From CADCTQ01 sp963844325 (GTDB taxonomy: Bacteria; Bacteroidota; Bacteroidia; Cytophagales; 172606-1): a DNA stretch of 64,000 nt. The stretch is taken from contig CAWJNV010000002.1 of assembly GCA_963844325.1 (NCBI GenBank), positions 2,046,001 to 2,110,000 of the forward strand, written 5' to 3'. Below the pieces are notes generated by a model. The model worked only from the letters and a program-made list of their open reading frames with translations, did not search any database and was not told the origin of the DNA. Below, one piece after another: positions 15,553 to 24,213 of the stretch (positions within the stretch are counted from its first letter, which is position 1; each line of letters begins with the position of its first letter). The position numbers were made by a program, and so were the translations under genes.

Positions 15553-16149
15553 ATGGTCCCGAATGAAGCTCCCCTGCTTGTTGTGAAAAAAGCCGTCGTA
15601 AACGCCGTTTTACTGGTGGCCATTTCTGCCTTCTTTGTGTTTCTTACCACCGCCATGAGTGGTAACGACGTGGGTTCCTCCTCCCTGATCGTCGGGGTGG
15701 TACTGCTGGCGGCCCTGGTGTTTGACGTGTACATCTTCGCTTTAAAAAACCCGACGCGGCAGATCACGGTGCGGTTCAACGACCCCCGCGCCGAAGAACG
15801 CCTCCACGCCATTCTCGACGTGGTGGGTTACCGGCTCAAGGAGAGCCAGGGGAATACGCGCCTCTACAAACCCTCCTTCTGGATCGGGGGCCTCAACGGC
15901 AAAGTACGGATGGAATATGCCAAGGACCGCGTGGTCATCACCGGCCCGCTGTTCGTGATCGGCCGCCTCGAAGAACGGCTGTGGCTGTTCTCCTATCCTG
16001 GCATCCTCAGCTGGACCCAGACCGACGGCCGCCCGCAGCCCCACTTCGCCGAGGCCGGCTTCGACTACACCCACACCGAACCGGTGGCTCCCTACGGCGC
16101 CAACGCCGGCTACGAACCCGGGGTAGGCACTGTCGCCAGCGGACGATAG
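15553..16149 (+). CDS. hypothetical membrane protein, 198 residues
   Basis: Two membrane helices near the N-terminus (LLVVKKAVVNAVLLVAISAF and SSSLIVGVVLLAALVFDVYI) are followed by a cytoplasmic or periplasmic domain of about 120 residues. In that domain RLKESQGNTRLYKP, VRMEYAKDRVVITGPLFVIG and RLEERLWLF suggest a small beta-rich fold. I do not recognise the family. The Pro/Gly-rich tail (PVAPYGANAGYEPGVG) is probably disordered. Codon use is host-like. It is followed by two strong hairpins and converges on sucD. Confidence 0.7.
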   Translation: MVPNEAPLLVVKKAVVNAVLLVAISAFFVFLTTAMSGNDVGSSSLIVGVVLLAALVFDVYIFALKNPTRQITVRFNDPRAEERLHAILDVVGYRLKESQGNTRLYKPSFWIGGLNGKVRMEYAKDRVVITGPLFVIGRLEERLWLFSYPGILSWTQTDGRPQPHFAEAGFDYTHTEPVAPYGANAGYEPGVGTVASGR

Positions 16150-16220
16150 CTGTTAGACATATGACGGGAGATTTGAGACACTAGACGGAAGTCGCCGCAC
16201 GCAAAATGCAAAAATTTCGG

Positions 16221-16253
16221 GGAGGACTGGAACACCAACCAGTCCTCCTTTTT
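16221..16253 (+). terminator. rho-independent terminator
   Basis: A 10-bp stem, ggaggactgg (16221-16230) with ccagtcctcc (16239-16248), is followed by five T residues. It lies 70 bases after the stop of the membrane-protein gene and reads rightward. Confidence 0.8.
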
Positions 16254-16278
16254 CATTGCCCGCCTGCCGCAAACGCCA

Positions 16279-16323
16279 AAAACAGAAAGCCGGAAGAATC
16301 CCATTCTTCCGGCTTTCTGTTTT
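16279..16323. terminator. bidirectional hairpin terminator, 21-bp stem
   Basis: A perfect 21-bp inverted repeat (16279-16299 and 16303-16323) with a 3-base loop carries an A-run on one side and a T-run on the other. It can terminate both the rightward gene at 15553 and leftward sucD. Confidence 0.9.
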
Positions 16324-16385
16324 GATTGACATTCCCCGTCCGCTGTCCCGGGTCTAACGTCTTATGTCTAATATCTCCCGTCCCC

Positions 16386-17270
16386 CTACGCGGGCACGTT
16401 GCGGCCCAGGGCCTTGAGCATCGTTTCGCCGATGAGGGCGGGCGAATCCACCACGTGGATGCCGCACTCCCGCATGATGCGCATTTTGGCCGCGGCCGTG
16501 TCGTCGGCCCCGCCGATGATGGCGCCGGCGTGGCCCATGCGGCGGCCCTTGGGCGCCGTCTGGCCGGCAATGAAGCCCACCACGGGTTTGTTGCCGTTGG
16601 CTTTGATCCAGTGCGCCGCTTCGGCTTCCATGCCGCCGCCGATCTCACCGATCATCACGATGCCTTCCGTTTCGGGGTCGTTCATGAGCAGTTCAACGGC
16701 TTCCTTGGTGGTGGTGCCGATGATGGGGTCGCCGCCGATGCCGATGGCCGTGGTCTGGCCCAGGCCGGCCTTGGTGAGCTGGTCCACGGCTTCGTAGGTG
16801 AGCGTACCCGACTTGGATACCAGCCCGATGGTGCCTTTCTTGAAGATGAAGCCGGGCATGATGCCCACCTTGCACTCTTCGGCGGTGATTACGCCGGGGC
16901 AGTTGGGGCCGATGAGCCGCACGCCTTTGCTTTTGATGAATTCCTTGGCGTAGATCATGTCCCGCGTGGGGATGCCTTCGGTAATGGCAATCACCACTTT
17001 GATGCCGGCGGAAGCCGCTTCCATGATGGCGTCGGCGGCAAAGGCCGGGGGCACGAAGATGATGGAAACGTCGGCGCCGGTTTCCCGTACGGCGGCTTCC
17101 ACCGTGTTGAATACCGGCCGGTCGAGGTGCTTGGAGCCGCCTTTGCCCGGGGTTACCCCGCCCACCACGTTGGTGCCGTATTCAATCATCTGGCCGGCGT
17201 GGAAGGAACCTTCGGAACCGGTGAAGCCCTGCACGATGACGCGGGAGTTTTTATTGACTAATACGCTCAT
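16386..17270 (-). CDS. sucD: succinyl-CoA ligase (ADP-forming) subunit alpha
   Basis: This gene encodes 294 residues, full length for SucD (EC 6.2.1.5, citric acid cycle). The N-terminal CoA-binding Rossmann part starts MSVLVNKNSRVIVQGFTGSE. The loop LIGPNCPGVIT and the phosphohistidine site GRRMGHAGAIIGG are intact. SucD pairs with SucC to couple succinyl-CoA cleavage to ATP formation. sucC is not adjacent, which is common in Bacteroidota. A consensus Bacteroidota promoter lies just upstream and a strong hairpin just downstream, so sucD is probably monocistronic. Confidence 0.97.
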   Translation of the reverse strand: MSVLVNKNSRVIVQGFTGSEGSFHAGQMIEYGTNVVGGVTPGKGGSKHLDRPVFNTVEAAVRETGADVSIIFVPPAFAADAIMEAASAGIKVVIAITEGIPTRDMIYAKEFIKSKGVRLIGPNCPGVITAEECKVGIMPGFIFKKGTIGLVSKSGTLTYEAVDQLTKAGLGQTTAIGIGGDPIIGTTTKEAVELLMNDPETEGIVMIGEIGGGMEAEAAHWIKANGNKPVVGFIAGQTAPKGRRMGHAGAIIGGADDTAAAKMRIMRECGIHVVDSPALIGETMLKALGRNVPA

Positions 17271-17292
17271 TAGAATTCAGTTAAGGTTTCGG

Positions 17293-17321
17293 CAAAAATA
17301 GGGTTAAAATGCAGAAACCAA
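17293..17321 (-). promoter_or_regulatory. Bacteroidota-type promoter of sucD
   Basis: On the minus strand the -7 element TATTTTTG (17293-17300) fits TAnnTTTG exactly. A TTG -33 element (17319-17321) lies 18 bases upstream. The predicted transcription start falls a short distance before the sucD ATG at 17270. Confidence 0.65.
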
Positions 17322-17405
17322 AACCGAAAACCGGCCGCCCCAAGGGCTAAATTGCTATATTGCCCGAAGGCCCCCTTCGCCTGCGGGGCCCTGATTCCAA
17401 TCCCT

Positions 17406-18329
17406 ATGGTGATTTACAACAACAAAGAGTGGTTCAACGCGCTTGTCAATTTCTACCGCAGCTACGTGATGCAGCGGCTCGTGCGGTTCACGGTGTGGGC
17501 CGGAGTGATTACGGCCGCGCTGTGCGTGGTCATCCTCGAAGTATGGCACGTCGACATCCGGTTTCACTCGGGCACGTTTTCGCTGCTGGGCATCGTGCTC
17601 AGCATCCTGCTCGTGTTCCGTACCAACACCGCCTACGACCGCTGGTGGGAAGGCCGCCGGCAGTGGGGCAGCCTCGTCAACACCAGCCGCAACATTGCCC
17701 TGTCGGTGCACGGCCTGCTGCCCCGCACCGACCTGGTCAACCGGAGCTTCTACGCCAAGCACGTGGCCAATTTCGCCCTGGCCCTCAAGGAACACCTGCG
17801 GACCGGCGTGAAGCTCGACGAACTGACGGACCTCACCGATGCCGAACGGGGCGTGTACGCCGAGCGGCAGCACCTGCCCAACTTCCTCATCGGCCTGCTC
17901 TACGAACGCACCCAGGAACTCTACCGGGCCGAGGTGATGAGCGGCTTCGACCTGACGGTCCTCAAAACGCACATCGGCGCCCTGGCCGACATCCTGGGGG
18001 CCTGCGAACGGATCAAAAAGACGCCCATCCCGTTTTCGTACAGCGTTTATATCAAGACGCTCATCCTGGCCTACGCCCTGCTGCTGCCCTTCGGCCTCAT
18101 CGAGGAGTTCGGCTACTTCACCATTCCGGTGGTCATGCTCATTGTCTTCGCCTTCCTGGGCATCGAAATGCTGGCCCAGGAAATCGAAGACCCTTTCGGG
18201 TTGGATTGCAACGACTTGCCCACGGGCAACATTGCCCAAACCATCAAGAACAACGTGTACGAGGTGGTGTGCCTGTTCGGCAAAGTGCAGCAGGAGGCCC
18301 AGCCGCAGGAATTCCAGAAGGTGTTCTAA
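17406..18329 (+). CDS. bestrophin family anion channel
   Basis: This gene encodes 307 residues. Hydrophobic segments are separated by the family hallmark LVFRTNTAYDRWWEGRRQWG (about residues 73-92), the bestrophin/YneE (UPF0187) signature. Further helices lie around YIKTLILAYALLLPFGLIEE and FTIPVVMLIVFAFLGIEMLA, and the DPFGLDCNDLP segment matches the conserved cytosolic turn. Bacterial bestrophins form pentameric ion channels in the inner membrane. The ATG at 17406 (MVIYNNKEWF) is the usual start; the frame upstream is not coding. A 262-base spacer containing a gggcaagg/ccgcccc hairpin (about 18465-18490) follows. Confidence 0.9.
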   Translation: MVIYNNKEWFNALVNFYRSYVMQRLVRFTVWAGVITAALCVVILEVWHVDIRFHSGTFSLLGIVLSILLVFRTNTAYDRWWEGRRQWGSLVNTSRNIALSVHGLLPRTDLVNRSFYAKHVANFALALKEHLRTGVKLDELTDLTDAERGVYAERQHLPNFLIGLLYERTQELYRAEVMSGFDLTVLKTHIGALADILGACERIKKTPIPFSYSVYIKTLILAYALLLPFGLIEEFGYFTIPVVMLIVFAFLGIEMLAQEIEDPFGLDCNDLPTGNIAQTIKNNVYEVVCLFGKVQQEAQPQEFQKVF

Positions 18330-18591
18330 CCTCCCCGGCCCGTGCGGAAAAACCAGGCGTTGCGTAAGTTTGCCGTTTTTCCCAACAAAAATCCGCAAAC
18401 AAAACGCCGGCAGGTTTGTTAACAAAGACGGTGGCGCCGGGCCATGCCGGCAGAGACCTCTTTGCGGGCAAGGGGGGTACCCGCCCCACCGGCCTGTTGC
18501 CGTCCGACGGGTGGCGGTCAGAAAGACCAGCAACGCATTTTTACGGGGTCAAGGGCAGTCTGCCCGGTACGCTTTACAGAACCTGCTTTAT

Positions 18592-19929
18592 ATGAAAGAC
18601 GGCTCTTTTGACGATCAGTTGCTGCGCTGCCTGATTGGATCGCCCACCTATTACGTGATCCGGACGGACCTGGAAGGCCGGTACACCTACGTGAACCCGC
18701 TCTTTCAGCAGCGGTTTTCCTACCTGTCCAGCGATTTCAGGGGCATGCCTTTCCAGGAAACCATTCACCCGGGCGACGTGGAAACCTGCAACCAGGCGGC
18801 CATTGGCTGCATTACCCGGCCGGGGCAACCCATTAAACTTGCCATCCGCAAGAGCGGCCCTACGGGGGATTTTTACTGGACCTCCTGGGAGTTTACGGGA
18901 ATTACCGACGCGGCCGGGAACATCGCCGAAATCCTGTGCATCGGCCACGACATCACGGAAGGGGTAACGGCCGAAATCAAGTACGCGAAGACTTCGCACC
19001 GAATGGACGCCATCCTGGATACGATCACGGATGGCTTTTTTGTGGTGGACCGCAACTGGCGGATCGTGCAGGCCAACCGGGCCTTCGAAACGCTTCTCCA
19101 GGCCCGGCGCGGGGAACCGGTGGGGCAGTACCTGTGGGATTTGTACCCCGACCCGTCCAACCTGCGGTTCTACGCGGAAGCCCACCGGGCGGTGCAGGAG
19201 CAGCAGGTGGTGCACCTGGAGGAGTTTTACCCCGCCTTCAACACCTGGCTGGCGGTAGCCGCCTACCCCTCCGAAGAAGGGCTCACGGTGTACTTCCGCG
19301 ACGTGACCGAACGCAAACACCAGGAAAACGAACTGCGCGACTCCCTCTACAAGCTCCGGGCGGTCCTCAACAGCACCACCGACGCTAACTTTTTCACCGA
19401 TGCGCAGCATACCATCCTGTCGTTCAACCGGCGGGCCGCCGAAAATGCCCGGCTGCTCTTCGGGCGGGAACTGAAGGCCGGCCAGCGCATCGACGAGTAC
19501 CTGCCGGCGGACGACAAACCCCGGTTCGAAACGCTGTTCAACCGGGCCCTGGCCGGGGAAACCGTGGAAATCGAGTACCAGATGCGTTACCCGCGGGGCG
19601 GGGCCCGCTGGCTGCGGGTCGATTTTCACCCCGTGCGCGACGACGAAAACAAACTCATCGGGGTGGCCCTCAACGTGGTGGACATCAACGACCGGAAGCA
19701 GGCCGAAATCCAGATTCGCCACCAGAACGAACGGCTGCTCGAAATTACCCGGGTGCAGTCGCACGAACTGCGGCGCCCGGTAGCCAACATGCTCGGGCTG
19801 GTCTACCTGTTCAACTACGAAAACCCGTCCGACGAATTCAACCAGACGCTCCTGCGCAGCATGAAACTCACGGTCAACGAACTCGACAAGATCATCCACC
19901 GCATCGTCGCCATGACGCAGGAGTTGTAG
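18592..19929 (+). CDS. PAS-domain sensor protein lacking a kinase ATPase domain
   Basis: This gene encodes 445 residues. Three PAS modules can be traced: about 5-125 (VIRTDLEGRYTYVNPLFQQR to LCIGHDITEG), about 140-250 (DTITDGFFVVDRNWRIVQAN to VYFRDVTERK) and about 260-375 (DANFFTDAQHTILSFNRRAA to VALNVVDINDRK). A short HisKA-like helix pair follows (VQSHELRRPVANMLGL, with His at residue 391). The protein stops 54 residues after that His, with no N, G1 or G2 boxes of a histidine-kinase ATPase domain. Either it is a truncated kinase or a signalling partner that is phosphorylated in trans. The frame is open far upstream across the bestrophin gene, but the ATG at 18592 gives the sensible N-terminus MKDGSFDDQLL. 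Confidence 0.8.
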   Translation: MKDGSFDDQLLRCLIGSPTYYVIRTDLEGRYTYVNPLFQQRFSYLSSDFRGMPFQETIHPGDVETCNQAAIGCITRPGQPIKLAIRKSGPTGDFYWTSWEFTGITDAAGNIAEILCIGHDITEGVTAEIKYAKTSHRMDAILDTITDGFFVVDRNWRIVQANRAFETLLQARRGEPVGQYLWDLYPDPSNLRFYAEAHRAVQEQQVVHLEEFYPAFNTWLAVAAYPSEEGLTVYFRDVTERKHQENELRDSLYKLRAVLNSTTDANFFTDAQHTILSFNRRAAENARLLFGRELKAGQRIDEYLPADDKPRFETLFNRALAGETVEIEYQMRYPRGGARWLRVDFHPVRDDENKLIGVALNVVDINDRKQAEIQIRHQNERLLEITRVQSHELRRPVANMLGLVYLFNYENPSDEFNQTLLRSMKLTVNELDKIIHRIVAMTQEL

Positions 19930-19933
19930 GGAA

Positions 19934-20146
19934 GAAGCGAGGAGCGAGAAGGGGGGCTGGTTTAGCAGCGCAATGTTTACTTATAAAGTTTTCTGACGAA
20001 CTTTAAAGCGTTTCATTTTTTATTCTCCTGTCCATGTACGCGAACAAAGGTCAACCTGAAACCGCCAGAGACGGCCCTCTCCTCACTCCTCGCTCCTCGC
20101 GCCAGCCCTTCTCACTTCTCGCTCCTCACTCCTCGCTCCTCACTCC
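19934..20146. repeat. palindrome with gctcctcactcc-word arms
   Basis: Left arm gaagcgaggagcgagaaggg, then ggctgg (19934-19960). Right arm gccagcccttctcacttctc, then repeated gctcctcactcc (about 20101-20146), with extra copies at 20080-20100. An inner inverted pair (ataaagtttt / aactttaaag, 19984-20008) and gtacgcg (20037-20043) lie between. It starts 5 bases after the PAS-protein stop and reaches almost to the next start codon. Part of the same word makes up the spacer 45698-45730. Confidence 0.75.
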
Positions 20147-20158
20147 TAAAATTTCCCC

Positions 20159-21193
20159 ATGATCTGGTTCCTCGTCCTTGTGCTGCTGCTGGTGGCCGGC
20201 ATGGTTGCCCTGGGCTACCGGCTTTCGGCGCCCCGGTACGCCGGTCCGCGCAGCGACCACTTCGACGGCCGCCGGTTCCGCAACGTGGGGGGCGCCGAGG
20301 CCCGGGGCTTTGCCGCCGTGTTCCGGTGGATGCTGGGCCGGCGCCGGGGCCCGTGGCCGGTGGGGGAGGCGCCCCCGCCCGGACCGCCGCCGCCCGAACG
20401 GGTACTGGGCGACGAACTGCGCATCACGTTCATCAACCACACCACCTTTCTCATCCAGACCGAGGGCCTCAACATCCTCACCGACCCGGTGTGGAGTGAA
20501 CGCGTCAGCCCGTTCTCCTTCGCCGGGCCCAGGCGGCTGCGGCCACCCGGCCTCCGCTTCCGCGACCTGCCGCCCATCGACATGGTGCTACTGAGCCACA
20601 ACCACTACGATCACCTCGACGTGTCTACGCTGCGGCGGCTGGCCTACACGCACCGGCCGCGCATTGCCACGCCGCTCGGCGTCCGCCAGTTCCTCGAAGA
20701 AAAGGGCATTTCGGGGGCTACCGACATGGATTGGGGCAAGGTGCTGCCGCTGCACGAACGCCTCCGGATCGCCTGCGTGCCGGCGCAACACTTTTCGGGC
20801 CGGGGCATGTTTGACCGCGACGCCACGCTGTGGTGCGGCTACGTGCTCCTGCACCCCAAAGGCAACATCTATTTTGCCGGCGACACGGGGTACGGCCCCC
20901 TCTTTACGCCCATCGGCGCGCAGTTCGGCCCCATGCGGCTGGCGATCCTGCCCATCGGCGCCTACAAGCCCGAGTGGTTCATGTCGCCCATCCACGTCTC
21001 GCCGGCCCAGGCCGTGCAGATCCACCTCGACGTGCGGGCCGCCCGGAGCATTGCGAGCCACTTCGGGACCTTCCAACTGGCCGACGACGGCAAAAACGAA
21101 CCGGCCGAAGACCTCCGCCGTGCCCTCCGCGAAAAGAACCTGCCCGACGACGCCTTCATTGTGCCGGAGGAAGGAAGGGGAATAGATGTCTGA
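20159..21193 (+). CDS. MBL-fold metal-dependent hydrolase, membrane-anchored
   Basis: This gene encodes 344 residues. One N-terminal membrane helix (MIWFLVLVLLLVAGMVALGY) is followed by a Pro-rich linker (EAPPPGPPPPERVLGDELR) and a metallo-beta-lactamase domain with HNHYDHLD (zinc site), ACVPAQHFSGRGMFDRD, YFAGDTGYG and ASHFGTFQL. This pattern matches the UlaG/NAPE-PLD-like branch (N-acyl-phosphatidylethanolamine-type phospholipase D or lipid-like substrates), so a phosphodiesterase acting at the membrane is likely, but the substrate is not certain. It ends in TGA at the first bases of a 104-base dispersed repeat. Confidence 0.88.
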   Translation: MIWFLVLVLLLVAGMVALGYRLSAPRYAGPRSDHFDGRRFRNVGGAEARGFAAVFRWMLGRRRGPWPVGEAPPPGPPPPERVLGDELRITFINHTTFLIQTEGLNILTDPVWSERVSPFSFAGPRRLRPPGLRFRDLPPIDMVLLSHNHYDHLDVSTLRRLAYTHRPRIATPLGVRQFLEEKGISGATDMDWGKVLPLHERLRIACVPAQHFSGRGMFDRDATLWCGYVLLHPKGNIYFAGDTGYGPLFTPIGAQFGPMRLAILPIGAYKPEWFMSPIHVSPAQAVQIHLDVRAARSIASHFGTFQLADDGKNEPAEDLRRALREKNLPDDAFIVPEEGRGIDV

Positions 21194-21295
21194 TACTAAT
21201 TCGTTGTTGGTTGTTCGTTATTCGTTGTTCGCAATAGCCTGATTAACAGGCGATATCGAACGGAAAAATACGTAATCATGAAGTCATTTTAGTAT
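21192..21295. repeat. dispersed repeat, ttcgttgttggttgttcg type, copy 1
   Basis: About 104 bases that closely match 51313-51416: ttcgttgttggttgttcgtt, then attcgttgttcg, a gcctgattaacaggc hairpin, and an end tgaagtcattttagta. The left edge overlaps the TGA of the MBL gene and the right edge overlaps the last codons and TGA of the CE15-like gene. Both flanking genes therefore terminate in repeat DNA. Confidence 0.8.
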
Positions 21296-23695
21296 AATTA
21301 CTTGCTTACTGAGATACTTCCCTTGCGCGGTCTGCGCCCGGATGGTGTAGATGCCGGCCGGCAGGTGATTCACCGGAACTGTCACTTGCGTATCCCGCAG
21401 TTGCGTTTGCACATGGCATACCACGCCTAAACTGCTGAGTAATTGGACACTTACCAGTTCCTGCTCACTCACCAGCGTCATCGCGCGCCGGGCAGGGTTG
21501 GGATACACCCGTAAAGGATTGCTTTCCGGGATAGCCTCATGACCGGCGTTCTCTTGTCCCGCCAGCCGGCCGGCAGCAGGGGTTACGGGGCTTACACTGA
21601 GCAGGTCGAGATTCGGTCCGCCGGAACCAATGGAGGTTAACCTGACCGTGTTGGTGCCGGCAACCAAAGACGCCCTCACCCCGGCAGACGACCAGAGGTG
21701 CCAACCGCCGGTAGCGGCAAAGGCCAGTGACGACGCCACTACTGCCCCGTTTACTTCTACCCGCAGCGACAGGCCCCCGCTGGCTAAAGCATAGCGGAAG
21801 TCCAGCTGGTAAGAACCGGCCGCAGCGGCCGCAATCTGCCAGGTGGTCGCCTCCTTGCGGGCATCGACGTAATCAACAAAACCAATGCCTGAATAACCCG
21901 GGAAATTGGCAGCCACTTTGGTTCCTCCCGACAACAGTGCTTCTTCGGCTTCGTACACCAGCGCCGGCGTAATGACTAACTGAGGTTGGTTGAAGGCCGC
22001 TTCCCGGGAATGGATTAGAACGGTCGTGCTGGAGGTGGTGGCATTTTTTAAGCCAAAACTTACCGTATTCCTGCCGGCATTCTTTTCCGCTTTTACGTAA
22101 GCGGTCACGTCTACTTCCACCCACGCCCCCGAATGCCCTCCCGCAACGGTAAAGCTGCCCAAGGTTTGACCCAAGGCGGGTTGGTTGGCCCAGCTGATGC
22201 CACTTTCCGCCCAGGCAGTATTGGCTACTGCGTGAACATTGGTGGAGAGAACCGGGAAGGAAGCGGTAGCACTACCCCCCTGACTAACGTAGAAACGTAG
22301 CCGGGCGGCGGCAATCGAAGCGTAACCAGTCAGATTGAAGCGCAGAAAAGCGTTGCGGTTATACCCATCATTAGGCACCGAAGAAGTCTTCAAATCCAGG
22401 GTAGACGCTCCCCCGAAATTCTGGCCGGCAGTGGCTCCATCCCTTACGTAGCTGTCGGCTTCAGCACTCACCCGGTTGCGGAAGTGATAATCGGCAAAGT
22501 CAACGAACCGCAGCCAATCCTCCGTTAGCATGTCATGCTCTCCACTGCGAAGGTGATAGCCCAGGAATGATTTCGTAACGGTTGTACCAACCGGCGGTAA
22601 GGAGGAACTGGAAAATTGCGCGGGCATGCCGATGCCGTAGAGCCCATAAGCCGGCTGGGCATTTTTTATTCCAAAAAACTCCCCTTGCGGATCGGACCAT
22701 TCATCCCCGGCCGCACTGGCTACGTACACAGGACGGGGCGCCATCAAACCAATTAATGCGTGCTGGTCCACCGGCAAAGTGCCAATGTTGAGGTTCGTAT
22801 AGGTTGTATTGAAATACGCATTGAACCAATGAGGAAAATTTCTTTTGATCAGATCAACCGGTTCACTATCGTCATAACTATCATTGGGATCATTAGGGTC
22901 ATTAGGGTCTCCGTCCCGGAATAACGCGGCGCCACCACGCCCTGACTCATTGGATATGGTTACCGCGAAACGCTTATCCTGGGCTCCGCACCATAAAGCC
23001 GCTTTCCCTCCCCGGGAATGCCCTACCAGGGCTACCTTTGAGAAATCAATATCCGGATCAGTGCGCAGGTAGTCCATTACCCGGCTGGCACCCCAACCCC
23101 AGGCACCGAGGGCTTTCATCCCATTGGTTAGTTGCTGTTGCTCAGGGTACAATTTACTGATCACCTCGTCGGCGTAGTAGGCAGCCGCATCAGGCGCAAC
23201 CTCCCCGACTTGAAAAGCAGCCATTGCATAGCCTTTCTCAACGACGGTCTTGAAGGGCCAGAATGGACTTTCCGTGGTTCGGAAAGGATCAATATTACTT
23301 GCATTCCGATGGTTGATTAACAGGAAAACCCCGGGCCGCCTGACTTTATTGGGAATGACCAGTTTTAAATGGATGGTTACGAATTTGCCCCCGCGAAAGA
23401 CCTGAATACCCACTTGTTTTATCGTGGCCGCCCCCTGGAGGGCATTCGGTTCTTGGGTGGTCGTGAATTTGATGACATCGTACTGCTGCGGAACTTGTCC
23501 GTAAATATGGTCCTCGAACAGTTTCAGAAGCTCTCCTCTTCGCTGCGTTTCCCATTGTTTGGCGGTGGTTACAACGGTGCCACTATTGGTTTTCCGCAGG
23601 TCAGGCAGTGCGTACGTCTGGGCCTGGGCCGGAGAGGCGCCCGCCCGCCAGGCCAGCAAAAGCGCCAGCAGGGAAATCGAGTAAAAAGTGCTCAT
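21284..23695 (-). CDS. secreted CE15-like glucuronoyl esterase with carbohydrate-binding and T9SS domains
   Basis: This gene encodes 803 residues: a signal peptide (MSTFYSISLLALLLAWRAGA), then a CE15-type alpha/beta-hydrolase (about 30-395) with nucleophile elbow LVGHSRGGKAALWCG (Ser near residue 231) and VTISNESGRGGAAL. CE15 enzymes split glucuronoyl-lignin esters. Next is a DNRLRE/CBM96-like domain (about 425-590; ADSYVRDGATAGQNFGG), a CBM6/35-like domain (about 595-715; YEAEEALLSGG) and a T9SS sorting domain (LRVYPNPARRAMTLVSEQEL to the end). An acidic DPNDPNDPND insertion follows the nucleophile region. The last codons lie in a dispersed repeat. It is probably exported by the type IX system for attack on plant cell walls. 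Confidence 0.85.
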   Translation of the reverse strand: MSTFYSISLLALLLAWRAGASPAQAQTYALPDLRKTNSGTVVTTAKQWETQRRGELLKLFEDHIYGQVPQQYDVIKFTTTQEPNALQGAATIKQVGIQVFRGGKFVTIHLKLVIPNKVRRPGVFLLINHRNASNIDPFRTTESPFWPFKTVVEKGYAMAAFQVGEVAPDAAAYYADEVISKLYPEQQQLTNGMKALGAWGWGASRVMDYLRTDPDIDFSKVALVGHSRGGKAALWCGAQDKRFAVTISNESGRGGAALFRDGDPNDPNDPNDSYDDSEPVDLIKRNFPHWFNAYFNTTYTNLNIGTLPVDQHALIGLMAPRPVYVASAAGDEWSDPQGEFFGIKNAQPAYGLYGIGMPAQFSSSSLPPVGTTVTKSFLGYHLRSGEHDMLTEDWLRFVDFADYHFRNRVSAEADSYVRDGATAGQNFGGASTLDLKTSSVPNDGYNRNAFLRFNLTGYASIAAARLRFYVSQGGSATASFPVLSTNVHAVANTAWAESGISWANQPALGQTLGSFTVAGGHSGAWVEVDVTAYVKAEKNAGRNTVSFGLKNATTSSTTVLIHSREAAFNQPQLVITPALVYEAEEALLSGGTKVAANFPGYSGIGFVDYVDARKEATTWQIAAAAAGSYQLDFRYALASGGLSLRVEVNGAVVASSLAFAATGGWHLWSSAGVRASLVAGTNTVRLTSIGSGGPNLDLLSVSPVTPAAGRLAGQENAGHEAIPESNPLRVYPNPARRAMTLVSEQELVSVQLLSSLGVVCHVQTQLRDTQVTVPVNHLPAGIYTIRAQTAQGKYLSKQVIILK

Positions 23696-24113
23696 AAGCG
23701 TAAGGGGGAAAGTAGTTGTGGGTGACCTACCCGGTTGGGGTCAGCAGTTGTTAAATCCACGCGGCTACCGGGCAGCGGGAACAAATCGCAACCCCAGGGT
23801 TTCAACAAATCGGGCAATTGAAGGTCCGGAATGGCTGGCTCAAAAAAATACGGACCCTTTCACTGGATACCGGCGCAGGCTGGTTGCGCCGGCCGGTCAA
23901 AAATTTTCAATCAACTGCATGGTATGCTGCTGGAATTGCCTCATTCGAACGACGATCAGCTGGCTGGCGAGCCGGTCGGGAATCGGTCACTCGTGGCGCG
24001 GATCGAAAAGTCATTCACGGCTCACCCGGAAAAGGGAGTGCACCGCACGTACCAGGAACTTAAAATAACTGATCGTCCCGTCAAAAGCAAGCGTATATTA
24101 AAATTAATTTATA
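23696..24113. other. spacer without a confident gene
   Basis: Between the CE15-like gene and the palindrome before feoB I find no recognisable gene. A rightward frame at 23831-24121 would encode 96 residues (MAGSKKYGPFHWIPAQAGCA at its start, IEKSFTAHPEKGVHRTYQEL near its end). It matches nothing I know, runs into the palindrome at its 3' end and has lower GC than its neighbours. It could be a relic or a chance frame. Confidence 0.4.
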
Positions 24114-24203
24114 GATTTTAAATTATGGATTTTAGATTGCAAACCACTGATGATCAGTGGCTACATCAGTTAATTCATAATCCAAAATCCATAATTTAAA
24201 ATC
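24114..24203. repeat. A/T-word palindrome with ccactga hairpin core
   Basis: Left arm gattttaaattatggatttt (from 24114), right arm aatccaaaatccataattta, then aaatc (to 24203). The centre is a ccactga-tga-tcagtgg hairpin (24144-24160). It abuts the 3' end of feoB and may act as its terminator. It is related in wording to 10846-10932. Confidence 0.8.
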
Positions 24204-24213
24204 AGACTTCTAC

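Larger units (their letters stand above)
16151..16381. repeat. gacgggagat-word inverted arms between convergent genes
   Basis: The left part (about 16151-16186: gttagacatatgacgggag, then actagac) and right part (about 16350-16381: gtctaacgtcttatgtctaa, then tctcccgtc) are inverted word-shuffled copies. They enclose the two terminator hairpins of this spacer. The same word family occurs at 49320-49350, 49731-49754, 54166-54203 and 57921-57972. Confidence 0.6.

Noticed and set aside
19934..20146. The word-like repeats as assembly or sequencing artefacts.
   Set aside because: They occur in many spacers with distinct words, precise inverse partners and conserved centres, which artefacts would not produce.
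23831..24121. A 96-residue rightward gene before feoB.
   Set aside because: It has no recognisable motif and its 3' end lies in a palindrome. I describe it only as spacer content.
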